35,135 nucleotides of DNA from Cellulosilyticum ruminicola JCM 14822 (GTDB lineage Bacteria; Bacillota; Clostridia; Lachnospirales; Cellulosilyticaceae). A model generated the notes under the pieces. That model saw only the letters and a list, made by a program, of their open reading frames with translations. It ran no database searches and was not told where the DNA came from. Of the stretch, positions 1-7,418 are shown one piece after another; the stretch's first letter is position 1, and the number at the start of each line of letters is the position of its first letter. The stretch covers positions 1 through 35,135 of the forward strand of contig NZ_BBCG01000037.1 in assembly GCF_001311925.1 (NCBI RefSeq), in the 5' to 3' direction. The position numbers and the translations under genes are program-made.

Positions 1-381
1 GCCAAATTTAAAGAAGCCATAGATTTACCTATCACACAATGTAACAAAGCCCAGCCGTTGTTACTAGCAGGTTCAACTATTATATATGATAAGAAGGTAC
101 GCCTTGGTAAAGAGCTTACATTTGTAACTAATCTCATGTGTTATAGTTCAGAAGAAATAGAATGGCTTTATAAAAAACGTTGGGATATAGAACTATTTTT
201 TAAGTGGATTAAACAACATTGTAAAATCAAAACCCTTATGGGACATAGTGAAAATGCTGTAAGGATTCAAATGATAACAGGTATAATAACTTATTTATTA
301 CTTCGATTAACCCTTGAAAAGGTTGAAAAACATGTAACCAAGATTCAATGCTATAAAACAGCATTATTTAGTAGTTCCTAA
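1..381 (+). CDS. IS4-family transposase, C-terminal part (5' end outside window)
   Basis: The reading frame is open from the first base, so this is the 3' part of a gene that begins before the window. It carries the IS4-family Y-(2)-R-(3)-E-(6)-K signature in the segment reading YKKRWDIELFFKWIKQH; its glutamate is the third acidic catalytic residue of the DDE transposase. The first two acidic residues would lie upstream. The protein ends at a stop at 379-381. No terminal inverted repeat could be confirmed without the left end. The bases from 382 to about 519 contain no convincing gene and are probably the IS end plus flanking remnants. Just beyond lies a gene missing its 5' half, as expected if this element caused a deletion or insertion there. 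Family assignment is confident; whether the element is still active cannot be judged. Confidence 0.85.
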   Translation, partial: AKFKEAIDLPITQCNKAQPLLLAGSTIIYDKKVRLGKELTFVTNLMCYSSEEIEWLYKKRWDIELFFKWIKQHCKIKTLMGHSENAVRIQMITGIITYLLLRLTLEKVEKHVTKIQCYKTALFSSS

Positions 382-519
382 AACATGGAAAAATAAATAG
401 CAATCTAAGTAATTATACCCTTAGTGCATCTAACTTTACTGGATAAATATAGAAATTATCTATTTAAGTCTGTAAAGCATATTTTAGAAGTATAGGTCAA
501 TGGAAATTTTAGTTAGTAA

Positions 520-984
520 CTAAACATTAGTGAAAAGCCATATATAAATGGTGAGAAGACACCCGTTAAACTTGCTAAACTTCAAAGCAATTTAGAAAAC
601 TTACCTGAGCCAATGAAAAATGTATGCAACATGCTAAGAGCAGATTTTGAGAAAAATCGAGTAGCTATTAATGAAACACTTACTGATGGACAAGAATTAC
701 CTTACCTTGGTGGCATAATCGTTATTCATATGCCAGGGCATACACCAGGACATATTTGCTTATATGTTAAACAGTATAAGTTGTTTATTGCAGGCGATAT
801 TTTATGTGTGTATGAGGGCAGACTTTGTGAACAAGCTGAAAGGGTTAATGATGATAGTAAGGCATATAAGAAGTCTATGGAGAAGTTAATGGGGTATGAT
901 ATTGAAACGGTTATTTGTTACCATGGAGGGATATGGTGTGAGGATGTAAATAAACACATAACAGAAATATTAGGTGAGTTATAA
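520..984 (+). pseudogene. MBL-fold metallo-hydrolase, 5'-truncated remnant
   Basis: The frame is open from 520, right after consecutive stops, through 984. It reads as the C-terminal two thirds of a metallo-beta-lactamase-fold hydrolase. Visible metal-site elements are the HTPGH motif, the AGD motif and a late YHGG histidine. The N-terminal HxHxDH motif, needed for the di-metal centre, is absent, and the upstream bases contain stops in this frame. The first ATG in frame (613) has no good ribosome binding site and lies inside the domain, so a functional short protein is unlikely. The upstream neighbour is an IS4 transposase tail, which suggests IS-linked loss of the 5' part. The native substrate cannot be deduced. 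Confidence 0.7.
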
Positions 985-1000
985 TAAAAATTAATATATA

Positions 1001-1071
1001 AAAACCTACTTTTAAAATAGTAAACTTTGCATAATTAAGGCGAAACTAGTATTCTAAAGGTAGGTTTTTTT
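1001..1071 (+). terminator. Long imperfect hairpin with T-run, terminator-like
   Basis: AAAACCTAC at 1001-1009 pairs with GTAGGTTTT at 1060-1068. The pairing extends inward as an imperfect stem of about 20 base pairs, with a loop of some 20-25 bases and a run of seven T at 1065-1071. It separates the hydrolase remnant from the alcohol dehydrogenase gene and probably ends transcription entering from the left. The loop is larger than in a standard intrinsic terminator, so efficiency is uncertain. Confidence 0.55.
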
Positions 1072-1101
1072 ATTATGCATATTATAAGGAGGATATAGAT
1101 T

Positions 1102-2205
1102 ATGCAAATGAATTTTTATATGCCAACTAAAGTTATTATGGCAGATAATTGTGTGATAAATCATAGTGAGGAATTTAGTAAATTAGGTACTAAGGCTATG
1201 CTTGTTACGGGTAAATCATCAGCTAAAAAGAATGGGGCTCAGGATGATGTAATAGCTGCATTAACAGCTCAAAATATGGAGTATGTAGTATTTGATAAAG
1301 TTATGAGTAATCCAACAATTGCTTGTGCTTATGAAGGGGCAGCTTTTGCTAAAGCGAATAATGTAGATTTGATTATTGCTATTGGTGGAGGTTCTCCTAT
1401 GGATGCAGCTAAAGCAATAAGTTTACTAGCTGCTCAGGAGATTAAGGAAGAAGATTTATTTAGCGGAAACTATGGGAAAGAGGTCATTCCTATGATTCAT
1501 ATCCCAACTACAGCTGGAACAGGTTCAGAGGTAACACCATATTCTATTTTAACCAATGATGCCAAACAAACTAAGACAAGCATTGCTGCACCTATTTTAT
1601 TCCCTGAAGTGGCTTTATGTGATCCTAAATATATGATGCATTTAGGGATGGCAACAACGATTAATACAGCTATTGATGCTTTATCTCATGCGGTAGAAGG
1701 AATGCTTTCTGTAAAGGCTACAGCAGTAACGGATGTAATGGCTATTGAAAGTATTAAGAAGATTAGTGCTTGTCATGAAGCGCTTAAAAAGAGAGAGTTA
1801 TCATTAGAAGATAGAGGAAACTTATTATATGCATCTACACTTGCAGGTATGGTTATTTCTCATACAGGAACTACAGCAGTTCATTCTATGGGATATTCAT
1901 TAACTTACTTCAAAGATATCGATCATGGTAGAGCTAATGGTTTATTATTAGCAGGTTTCTTAAGAGTGGTAGAAAAAGAAATTCCAGAACGTACTAGCCG
2001 TATATTAGAAGCTATGGGACTTAAAACTGTAGACGAATTAAAAGTTTGGCTTGAAGAATTATTAGGTGAAAAAGAAAATATCACAGCAGAAGATATTGCA
2101 AAATATTCACCAATTGCAATCCAAGCTAAAAATATTATGAACTGCCCAGTGAGGGTAAATGAAGCACAAATTACTGAGATTTACAAGGAATCATTTGGTA
2201 TTTAA
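1102..2205 (+). CDS. Iron-containing alcohol dehydrogenase
   Basis: This 367-residue protein matches the usual length of group III (Fe-dependent) alcohol dehydrogenases, which interconvert alcohols or diols and aldehydes with NAD(P)H in the cytoplasm. The glycine-rich nucleotide-binding motif GGGSPMDAAK is at about residues 95-104, followed by PTTAGTGSEVTP at about 135-146. The metal ligands of the family are all present: Asp192 and His196 in IDALSHAVEG, His261 in AVHSMGY, and His275 in DHGRANG. The start is the ATG at 1102, with AAGGAGG at 1086-1092. It follows a terminator-like hairpin and appears to be its own transcription unit. The exact substrate (ethanol, butanol, propanediol or another) cannot be read from sequence alone. 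Confidence 0.92.
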   Translation: MQMNFYMPTKVIMADNCVINHSEEFSKLGTKAMLVTGKSSAKKNGAQDDVIAALTAQNMEYVVFDKVMSNPTIACAYEGAAFAKANNVDLIIAIGGGSPMDAAKAISLLAAQEIKEEDLFSGNYGKEVIPMIHIPTTAGTGSEVTPYSILTNDAKQTKTSIAAPILFPEVALCDPKYMMHLGMATTINTAIDALSHAVEGMLSVKATAVTDVMAIESIKKISACHEALKKRELSLEDRGNLLYASTLAGMVISHTGTTAVHSMGYSLTYFKDIDHGRANGLLLAGFLRVVEKEIPERTSRILEAMGLKTVDELKVWLEELLGEKENITAEDIAKYSPIAIQAKNIMNCPVRVNEAQITEIYKESFGI

Positions 2206-2245
2206 GTCAGAAAAACCGTCATCTTACGTTAATCCTATTGAAAAA

Positions 2246-2297
2246 CTATACAAAAGATATTTATACTATTTAGTAAAATATTTAAACTTTTGTATAG
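2246..2297 (+). repeat. Inverted repeat overlapping the ribosome binding site of the acyltransferase remnant
   Basis: CTATACAAAAG at 2246-2256 is the exact reverse complement of CTTTTGTATAG at 2287-2297, separated by 30 bases. The right arm reaches into the AGGAGG at 2295-2300, so a folded transcript would partly mask the ribosome binding site of the downstream broken gene. It may be a translational control hairpin or only a remnant. Confidence 0.45.
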
Positions 2298-2307
2298 GAG
2301 GGGTTTT

Positions 2308-2526
2308 ATGCAGACTCAAGCTAAAAGGTTGGACATAATCAATATATTGAGATTGATAGGTGCCTATCTGATTATTGTCATTCACACTTGTGCTTTTCCT
2401 TATATGACTATGGGGATAGTCATTAATAAGTATAAACTTAATGAAAAGGTAAAACATCCATATATTATACTTGCTATTGCACTTATTCTTCATGCTATTG
2501 AAGGGTATATGTTTTCCATCCTATGA
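2308..2526 (+). pseudogene. Acyltransferase-3 family membrane protein, remnant
   Basis: The ATG at 2308 follows AGGAGGGG at 2295-2302. The first 30 residues (RLDIINILRLIGAYLIIVIHT) look like the first membrane segment of acyltransferase-3 proteins, which O-acetylate or succinylate sugars of surface polymers and are normally above 330 residues. After about 35 residues the sequence jumps to a segment (ILAIALILHAIEGYMFS) that resembles a late helix of the same family, and the frame then stops at 2526. Most of the protein is missing, so this reads as an internal deletion plus truncation. In the +1 frame just past the stop, a further short stretch could continue the family. Identification rests on the amphipathic N-terminus and is moderately sure. 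Confidence 0.5.
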
Positions 2527-2672
2527 TTATTATGCTTTTACAGCATCTTACGAATTGGTTTGAATACAATGTTGAAATCGGTAACTACGCTAGAGCAGAA
2601 AAAAGAGAATGCAGGGACTATGGCTGTCAAAAATATTTAGATAGAGAAGATTTAAATAAATCTCCACTCTAA
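2523..2672 (+). other. Short unrecognised ORF (49 codons) at the tail of the acyltransferase remnant
   Basis: An ATG at 2523 overlaps the end of the acyltransferase remnant and opens a 49-codon frame ending at 2670-2672. The product is charged, with a basic stretch around AEKRECRDYGCQKYLDRED. It ends inside the left arm of a strong terminator. No ribosome binding site is evident. It may be the displaced C-terminus of another lost gene rather than an independent small protein. I do not recognise it. Confidence 0.25.
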
Positions 2673-2706
2673 ATAGTGTGTTGAGCTATTTAAAGTGGAG
2701 ATTTTA
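2658..2706 (+). terminator. Strong intrinsic terminator
   Basis: The arms at 2658-2676 and 2686-2704 form a 19-base-pair stem with one mismatch (core AAATCTCCACT / AGTGGAGATTT) around a 9-base loop, followed by T-rich sequence. It isolates the sugar ABC operon from the remnants upstream. Confidence 0.75.
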
Positions 2707-2768
2707 TTATATATAATTGAATTTTAAAATTATTTAGAAAATTTATTTTAAAATTTAAAGAAATGATA

Positions 2769-2774
2769 TATAAT
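2769..2774 (+). promoter_or_regulatory. Putative -10 box upstream of chvE
   Basis: A perfect TATAAT lies 41 bases before the chvE start. A TTTAAA at 2747-2752 could serve as a poor -35 box at 16 bases. Placed between a strong terminator and the operon, it is the best promoter candidate, but A+T-rich DNA gives such matches easily. Confidence 0.4.
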
Positions 2775-2814
2775 TAAGTATCTTACAAAAAAGTATTTTA
2801 TTGGAGGTATTAAA

Positions 2815-3939
2815 ATGAAAAAGAATTTAAGAAAATGGCTAGGTTTAGGCGTAGCTACTTTAATGGCATTTTCAGTAGTTGGTTGTGGCTCTGGAGCAGC
2901 TACTACTAATAGTGGGGCAGCATCAGATCATACAGCAGAAGCAAATACTGCTAAAGATGGGGCAAAGAAGATTGGTGTAGCTATGCCAACTAAAGACTTA
3001 CAACGTTGGGTACAAGATGGAGAAAATATGGAGAAGGAATTAGAAGCTGCTGGATACGAAGTAGATTTACAATATGCTAACAATGATATTGCAACTCAAG
3101 TTTCACAAATCGAAAATATGATTGCAAGCAATTGTGACATTTTAGTTATTGCATCTATTGATGGTAAATCACTTGGCACAGCTTTAAGTGGTGCAAAAGA
3201 TGCAGGAATTCCAGTTATTGCGTATGATAGATTAATCATGGAAACTGATGCAGTATCTTATTATGCAACATTTGATAATGAATTAGTTGGTACATTACAA
3301 GGTGAATACATAGAAAATGCTTTAGACCTTAAAAATGTAGCAGGCCCATTTAATATTGAGTTATTTACAGGTTCTTCTGATGATAACAACTGTAACTTCT
3401 TCTTTGGTGGGGCTATGAAAGTATTACAACCATATATTGATGAAGGCAAACTTGTTGTTAAATCAGGTTCTACAACTTTAGCAGAATGTGCAACTCCTAG
3501 CTGGTCTACAGAAGAAGCTCAAAAACGTATGGAAAATATTATTTCAGCCTATTATTCTGATGGTACCAAATTAGATGCTGTACTTTCTTCAAATGACTCA
3601 GTTGCTAATGGTATTACAAATGCTTTAGTTGCATCTTATAATGGGGACTTCCCAATCTTAACAGGTCAAGACTGTGATATTACATCTGTTAAAAACATTC
3701 TTGCAGGTAAACAATCAATGTCTATCTTCAAAGATACACGTACACTTGCTTCTCAAGTTGTAAAAATGGTAACAGCCATTGTAAATGGTGAAGAAGTACC
3801 AGTTAATGACACAACAACTTATGATAATGGTACAGGAATCATTCCTTCTTACTTATGTGAGCCAGTATTTGCAGATGCAAATAACTACAAAGAGTTATTA
3901 GTAGACTCAGGTTATTATACAGAAGATCAATTACAATAA
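2815..3939 (+). CDS. chvE: Multiple-monosaccharide ABC transporter, substrate-binding lipoprotein (ChvE type)
   Basis: This 374-residue extracytoplasmic sugar-binding lipoprotein delivers monosaccharides to the MmsA/MmsB transporter. The N-terminus has a KKNLRK basic start, a hydrophobic segment and a lipobox ending VVGC with Cys24 as the lipidated residue. The mature part has the periplasmic-binding-protein type I fold features: KIGVAMPTKDLQRWVQDGEN at the start of the first lobe, repeated DIL/IPVIAYDR segments, and the SNDSVANGITNAL segment in the second lobe. Strand order and the immediate mmsA/mmsB neighbours fit the ChvE/XylF subgroup (xylose, glucose, arabinose, galactose). GGAGG at 2803-2807 supports the ATG at 2815. 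A hairpin separates it from the ATPase gene, typical of operons in which the binding protein is made in excess. Exact sugar specificity is not readable. Confidence 0.92.
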   Translation: MKKNLRKWLGLGVATLMAFSVVGCGSGAATTNSGAASDHTAEANTAKDGAKKIGVAMPTKDLQRWVQDGENMEKELEAAGYEVDLQYANNDIATQVSQIENMIASNCDILVIASIDGKSLGTALSGAKDAGIPVIAYDRLIMETDAVSYYATFDNELVGTLQGEYIENALDLKNVAGPFNIELFTGSSDDNNCNFFFGGAMKVLQPYIDEGKLVVKSGSTTLAECATPSWSTEEAQKRMENIISAYYSDGTKLDAVLSSNDSVANGITNALVASYNGDFPILTGQDCDITSVKNILAGKQSMSIFKDTRTLASQVVKMVTAIVNGEEVPVNDTTTYDNGTGIIPSYLCEPVFADANNYKELLVDSGYYTEDQLQ

Positions 3940-3974
3940 TTCATAATCTAGTATGTAGCAAAATAATGGATTAC

Positions 3975-4014
3975 AAAGGGTGTTACAAGATGTATTCATT
4001 TTGTAGTGCCCTTT
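3975..4014 (+). promoter_or_regulatory. Intergenic RNA hairpin between chvE and mmsA
   Basis: AAAGGGTGTTACAA at 3975-3988 pairs with TTGTAGTGCCCTTT at 4001-4014 over 14 positions if G-U pairs are allowed, around a 12-base loop. No T-run follows, so it is more likely a partial attenuator or an mRNA 3'-end stabiliser for chvE than a full terminator. Confidence 0.5.
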
Positions 4015-4034
4015 CAATATAGGGAGGGATTCAT

Positions 4035-5573
4035 TTGGCAAAAGTCATTTTGGAAATGAAACAGATTACAAAGACATTCCCTGGTGTAAAAGCTCTAGAT
4101 AACGTTAACTTAAAAGTGGAGAAAGGAGAAATACATGCTTTAGTAGGTGAAAATGGGGCAGGTAAATCTACTTTAATGAATGTGTTAAGTGGTATTTATA
4201 ACTATGGTAGTTATGAGGGCGATATTATTTTTGAAGGGAAAGTGTGTCAGTTCAAAACTATAAAAGACAGTGAAAATAAAGGCATTGTTATTATTCATCA
4301 AGAGTTGGCGTTAGTACCATATATGACTATTGGTGAGAATATGTTTTTAGGGAATGAACAGGGTAAGAAGTTTGCTTTAGATTGGCAGGAGACTTATGCG
4401 AAAGCGGATCAATTATTGAAAGTTGTAGGACTTAAAGAATCTTCTAGAACTTTAATCAAGGATATAGGAGTAGGAAAACAACAGCTCGTAGAGATTGCAA
4501 AAGCTTTGGCCAAGAAGGTTAAACTGCTCATATTAGACGAGCCTACAGCTTCCTTAAATGAATCAGATTCAAAAGTACTATTAGATTTACTTTTACAATT
4601 TAAAAAAGAAGGCATAACCTCTATTATCATTTCTCACAAACTAAATGAGATTGCCTATGTAGCAGATAAAATCACTGTTATTCGAGATGGTTCAACCATT
4701 GAGACTTTAGACAAAAAAACAGATGATATTAGTGAAGAACACATTATCAAAGGCATGGTAGGTAGAGATTTAAGTAATCGTTTCCCAAGCCGTAGCACTA
4801 AGCCAAGTAAGGAAATTGGTTTAGAGGTTAAGGATTGGAACGTATATCATCCAATTTATACAGAACGTAAAGTTGTAGATAATGTAAGCTTAAATGTTAA
4901 AAAAGGTGAAATAGTTGGTATTTCCGGATTAATGGGAGCAGGTAGAACAGAGCTTGCGATGAGTTTATTTGGTAGAAGTTATGGCAGCAACATTAGTGGT
5001 CAAATCAAAATTAATGGGAAAGAAGTACAGCTTAAAACAGTTAAACAGGCTATTGAAAATAAATTAGCTTATGTAACAGAAGATAGAAAGGGCAACGGTT
5101 TGGTACTTTCTAACCCTATTTATATTAACACCACTATGGCTAAGATGGACAAAGTCAGTAAGGCTGGCGTTATTGATAAAGCACTTGAAATAAAGGTTGC
5201 TAATGAATACAGAGAGAAACTTAAGACGAAATGTCCAAGTGTTTTGCAAAGCGTAGGGAACTTAAGTGGAGGAAATCAGCAAAAGGTTCTCTTAAGTAAA
5301 TGGATGTTTGCAGAACCTGATGTCCTTATATTAGATGAGCCTACAAGGGGAATAGATGTAGGGGCTAAATATGAAATTTATTGCATTATCAATGATTTAG
5401 TAGCCGCAGGCAAATCTGTGATTATGATTTCTTCAGAATTACCAGAAGTACTAGGCATGTGTGATCGTATTTACGTTATGAATGAAGGAAAAATGGTAGG
5501 GGAGTTAAGTCATGAAGAAGCTACCCAAGAAAAGATTATGGCACAGATTTTAAAATCAGGGAGAGGGGAATAG
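4035..5573 (+). CDS. mmsA: Multiple-monosaccharide ABC transporter, ATP-binding protein
   Basis: This 512-residue tandem ATPase drives sugar import with MmsB and ChvE. The first nucleotide-binding domain has Walker [10 protein letters not shown] at about residues 38-46, signature-like [14 protein letters not shown] and Walker [11 protein letters not shown]. The second has the degenerate Walker [10 protein letters not shown] typical of the AraG/XylG/GguA family, a full [15 protein letters not shown] signature and [16 protein letters not shown]. Length matches the family (about 500-515). The start is a TTG at 4035, preceded by GGGAGGG at 4022-4028; the residues that follow ([12 protein letters not shown]) match the usual start of the family. 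It ends four bases before mmsB. Confidence 0.93.
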   Translation: MAKVILEMKQITKTFPGVKALDNVNLKVEKGEIHALVGENGAGKSTLMNVLSGIYNYGSYEGDIIFEGKVCQFKTIKDSENKGIVIIHQELALVPYMTIGENMFLGNEQGKKFALDWQETYAKADQLLKVVGLKESSRTLIKDIGVGKQQLVEIAKALAKKVKLLILDEPTASLNESDSKVLLDLLLQFKKEGITSIIISHKLNEIAYVADKITVIRDGSTIETLDKKTDDISEEHIIKGMVGRDLSNRFPSRSTKPSKEIGLEVKDWNVYHPIYTERKVVDNVSLNVKKGEIVGISGLMGAGRTELAMSLFGRSYGSNISGQIKINGKEVQLKTVKQAIENKLAYVTEDRKGNGLVLSNPIYINTTMAKMDKVSKAGVIDKALEIKVANEYREKLKTKCPSVLQSVGNLSGGNQQKVLLSKWMFAEPDVLILDEPTRGIDVGAKYEIYCIINDLVAAGKSVIMISSELPEVLGMCDRIYVMNEGKMVGELSHEEATQEKIMAQILKSGRGE

Positions 5574-5576
5574 AAA

Positions 5577-6707
5577 ATGGATATGAAGCAAGTCTTAAAG
5601 AAAAATACGATGGTAATCGCACTACTTTTAGTAGCCCTTTTCTTCACATGGCAAACGAGTGGGGCATTATTATCAGCTCAAAATATTACCAACCTTATTG
5701 CACAAAATAGTTACGTTGTAATATTAGCAGTTGGTATGTTACTTTGTATTTTAACTGGTGGTAACATCGACTTATCAGTAGGGTCTATCGTGTGTTTAAT
5801 CGGTGCTATTGCCGGTAAGATGATTGTTGAATTTAAAATGAATTTAGTTGTGGCCATCGTATTTTGTATATTAACAGGATTACTCATTGGATCATGGCAA
5901 GCATTCTGGATCGCGTATGTACGTATCCCACCTTTCATTGTAACACTTGCGGGGATGCTTCTTTGGAGAGGGGTGGCGCTTCTTGTACTTAAAGGACTTA
6001 CAATTTCACCATTCCCAGATAATTATTTAGTATTATTTAATAGTTACATAGGTGCACCACAATTAGCGCTTATAATGGGAATTGTGATTACTATTTTATT
6101 TGTAGCCTTTAAAGTATTTAGTCGTCAGACTAAGAAGAAGAAAGGCTATGAACAAGAAAACTTAGCTGTAGAAATTAGTAGAACAGCTATTATATCAATT
6201 GTAATCATTGCATTAGGTTACAAGCTTTCTTTATACAAAGGTATTCCTATAATCTTAGTTTTACTTGCAATCATTGTAGCATTATATAGCTACTATACTT
6301 CTAAAACTGTACCAGGACGTTATTATTATGCTATTGGTGGCAATGAGAAAGCAGCTAAATTAAGTGGTATTAATACAAACAAAGTTTATTTCAAAGCTTA
6401 CTTAAATATGGCCTTCTTATCAGCAGTAGCAGCCCTTGTATGTGTGGCACGTTTTAATTCTTCAGCACCAACGGCTGGAACTAACTATGAAATGGATGCA
6501 ATCGCAGCATGTTTCATTGGTGGTGCTTCTGCTTATGGTGGAATAGGAACAGTACCTGGAGTTGTTATTGGTGCAATTTTTATGGGTGTCCTTAATAATG
6601 GTATGTCTATTATGGGGATAGATGCTAACTGGCAAAAGGCTGTAAAAGGTTTAGTTTTATTAGCAGCAGTAGTATTTGATGTTATGTCGAAGAAAAAAGA
6701 TAAATAG
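5577..6707 (+). CDS. mmsB: Multiple-monosaccharide ABC transporter, membrane permease
   Basis: This 376-residue integral membrane protein of the BPD_transp_2 (AraH/RbsC/GguB) family forms the sugar channel. It is hydrophobic throughout, with about ten membrane segments. It contains LTGGNIDLSVGSIVCLIGAI near residues 60-80, the classic N-terminal signature, and a late ACFIGGASAYGGIGTVPGVVIGA segment, the conserved EAA-like loop region. The start ATG at 5577 lies three bases after the mmsA stop, preceded by GGGAGAGGGG, so the two are translationally coupled. Size is slightly below the usual 390-410 residues but no motif is missing. Confidence 0.92.
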   Translation: MDMKQVLKKNTMVIALLLVALFFTWQTSGALLSAQNITNLIAQNSYVVILAVGMLLCILTGGNIDLSVGSIVCLIGAIAGKMIVEFKMNLVVAIVFCILTGLLIGSWQAFWIAYVRIPPFIVTLAGMLLWRGVALLVLKGLTISPFPDNYLVLFNSYIGAPQLALIMGIVITILFVAFKVFSRQTKKKKGYEQENLAVEISRTAIISIVIIALGYKLSLYKGIPIILVLLAIIVALYSYYTSKTVPGRYYYAIGGNEKAAKLSGINTNKVYFKAYLNMAFLSAVAALVCVARFNSSAPTAGTNYEMDAIAACFIGGASAYGGIGTVPGVVIGAIFMGVLNNGMSIMGIDANWQKAVKGLVLLAAVVFDVMSKKKDK

Positions 6708-6780
6708 GATAAATTGCAATTCTAAGACCTTTGTATTAATATAAAAAAAGATTATAAAAACTACATTTGGAGACGAGGCT

Positions 6781-7206
6781 ATGAAAAATCTTAAAGGATT
6801 ACTTGGGATTGCATTATTAGGGATAGTATTAATAAATGGATGTGGCAATAGCAAAATTAATAGATTACCTCACAATGCAGTATCGATTGAAAAAAGTATA
6901 TTTGTAAATAAAAACGATTTCAGTGATGAATATGCATCTGTTATATATAATGGCAGAGAATATGTTTTTTATGGAGTACAAAGTAAGAGCATGAAGGAAA
7001 ATGTCATTCGTGAATGTTTTGGTTATGATGCCAAAGATAAGAATGTGAGATATTATTCTTTGATTGACACAGAGGATTATATTGCAGATTATTGTGTGAA
7101 TGGTGAGATGATGCAATTTGGTTTTTATAGAGCAGTAGATACCATTGGCAAAACAATATATACACCAGCATATATAAGTGGTTTGGAGTATGAAATATGG
7201 AAGTAA
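6781..7206 (+). CDS. Small predicted lipoprotein, function unknown
   Basis: A 141-residue protein with a clear lipoprotein signal: basic MKNLKG start, hydrophobic stretch and lipobox INGC with Cys21. The mature part is short, polar and rich in tyrosine, with no motif I recognise. GGAGACGAGG just upstream supports the ATG. It sits 73 bases after mmsB with no terminator between, and a strong terminator follows it, so it is probably the last gene of the sugar-transporter operon. It could be an accessory surface protein of the transporter, but nothing in the sequence proves this. Confidence 0.7.
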   Translation: MKNLKGLLGIALLGIVLINGCGNSKINRLPHNAVSIEKSIFVNKNDFSDEYASVIYNGREYVFYGVQSKSMKENVIRECFGYDAKDKNVRYYSLIDTEDYIADYCVNGEMMQFGFYRAVDTIGKTIYTPAYISGLEYEIWK

Positions 7207-7208
7207 AG

Positions 7209-7251
7209 AAAAACACCAATTTAGTTAGATGATTTAAGTTGGTGTTTTTTG
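7209..7251 (+). terminator. Intrinsic terminator of the sugar-transport operon
   Basis: AAAAACACCAA at 7209-7219 pairs perfectly with TTGGTGTTTTT at 7239-7249, followed by further T. The remaining 168 bases to the next start hold a good ribosome binding site at the end but no clear promoter or operator. Confidence 0.8.
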
Positions 7252-7418
7252 TTATTACGTAATCTAAAGTTATAACTAGTATTATGGTCTAATATGTACT
7301 GTTTAAAACCATAAGTAGATAAGGTAAAGTAATGAGGTAACATTTAATTAAGGGTCATAGATATAGGAAAAGCAGCTGTAAATTTACTAAAGGGATATCT
7401 AAATTAGGAGGAGAGAGA

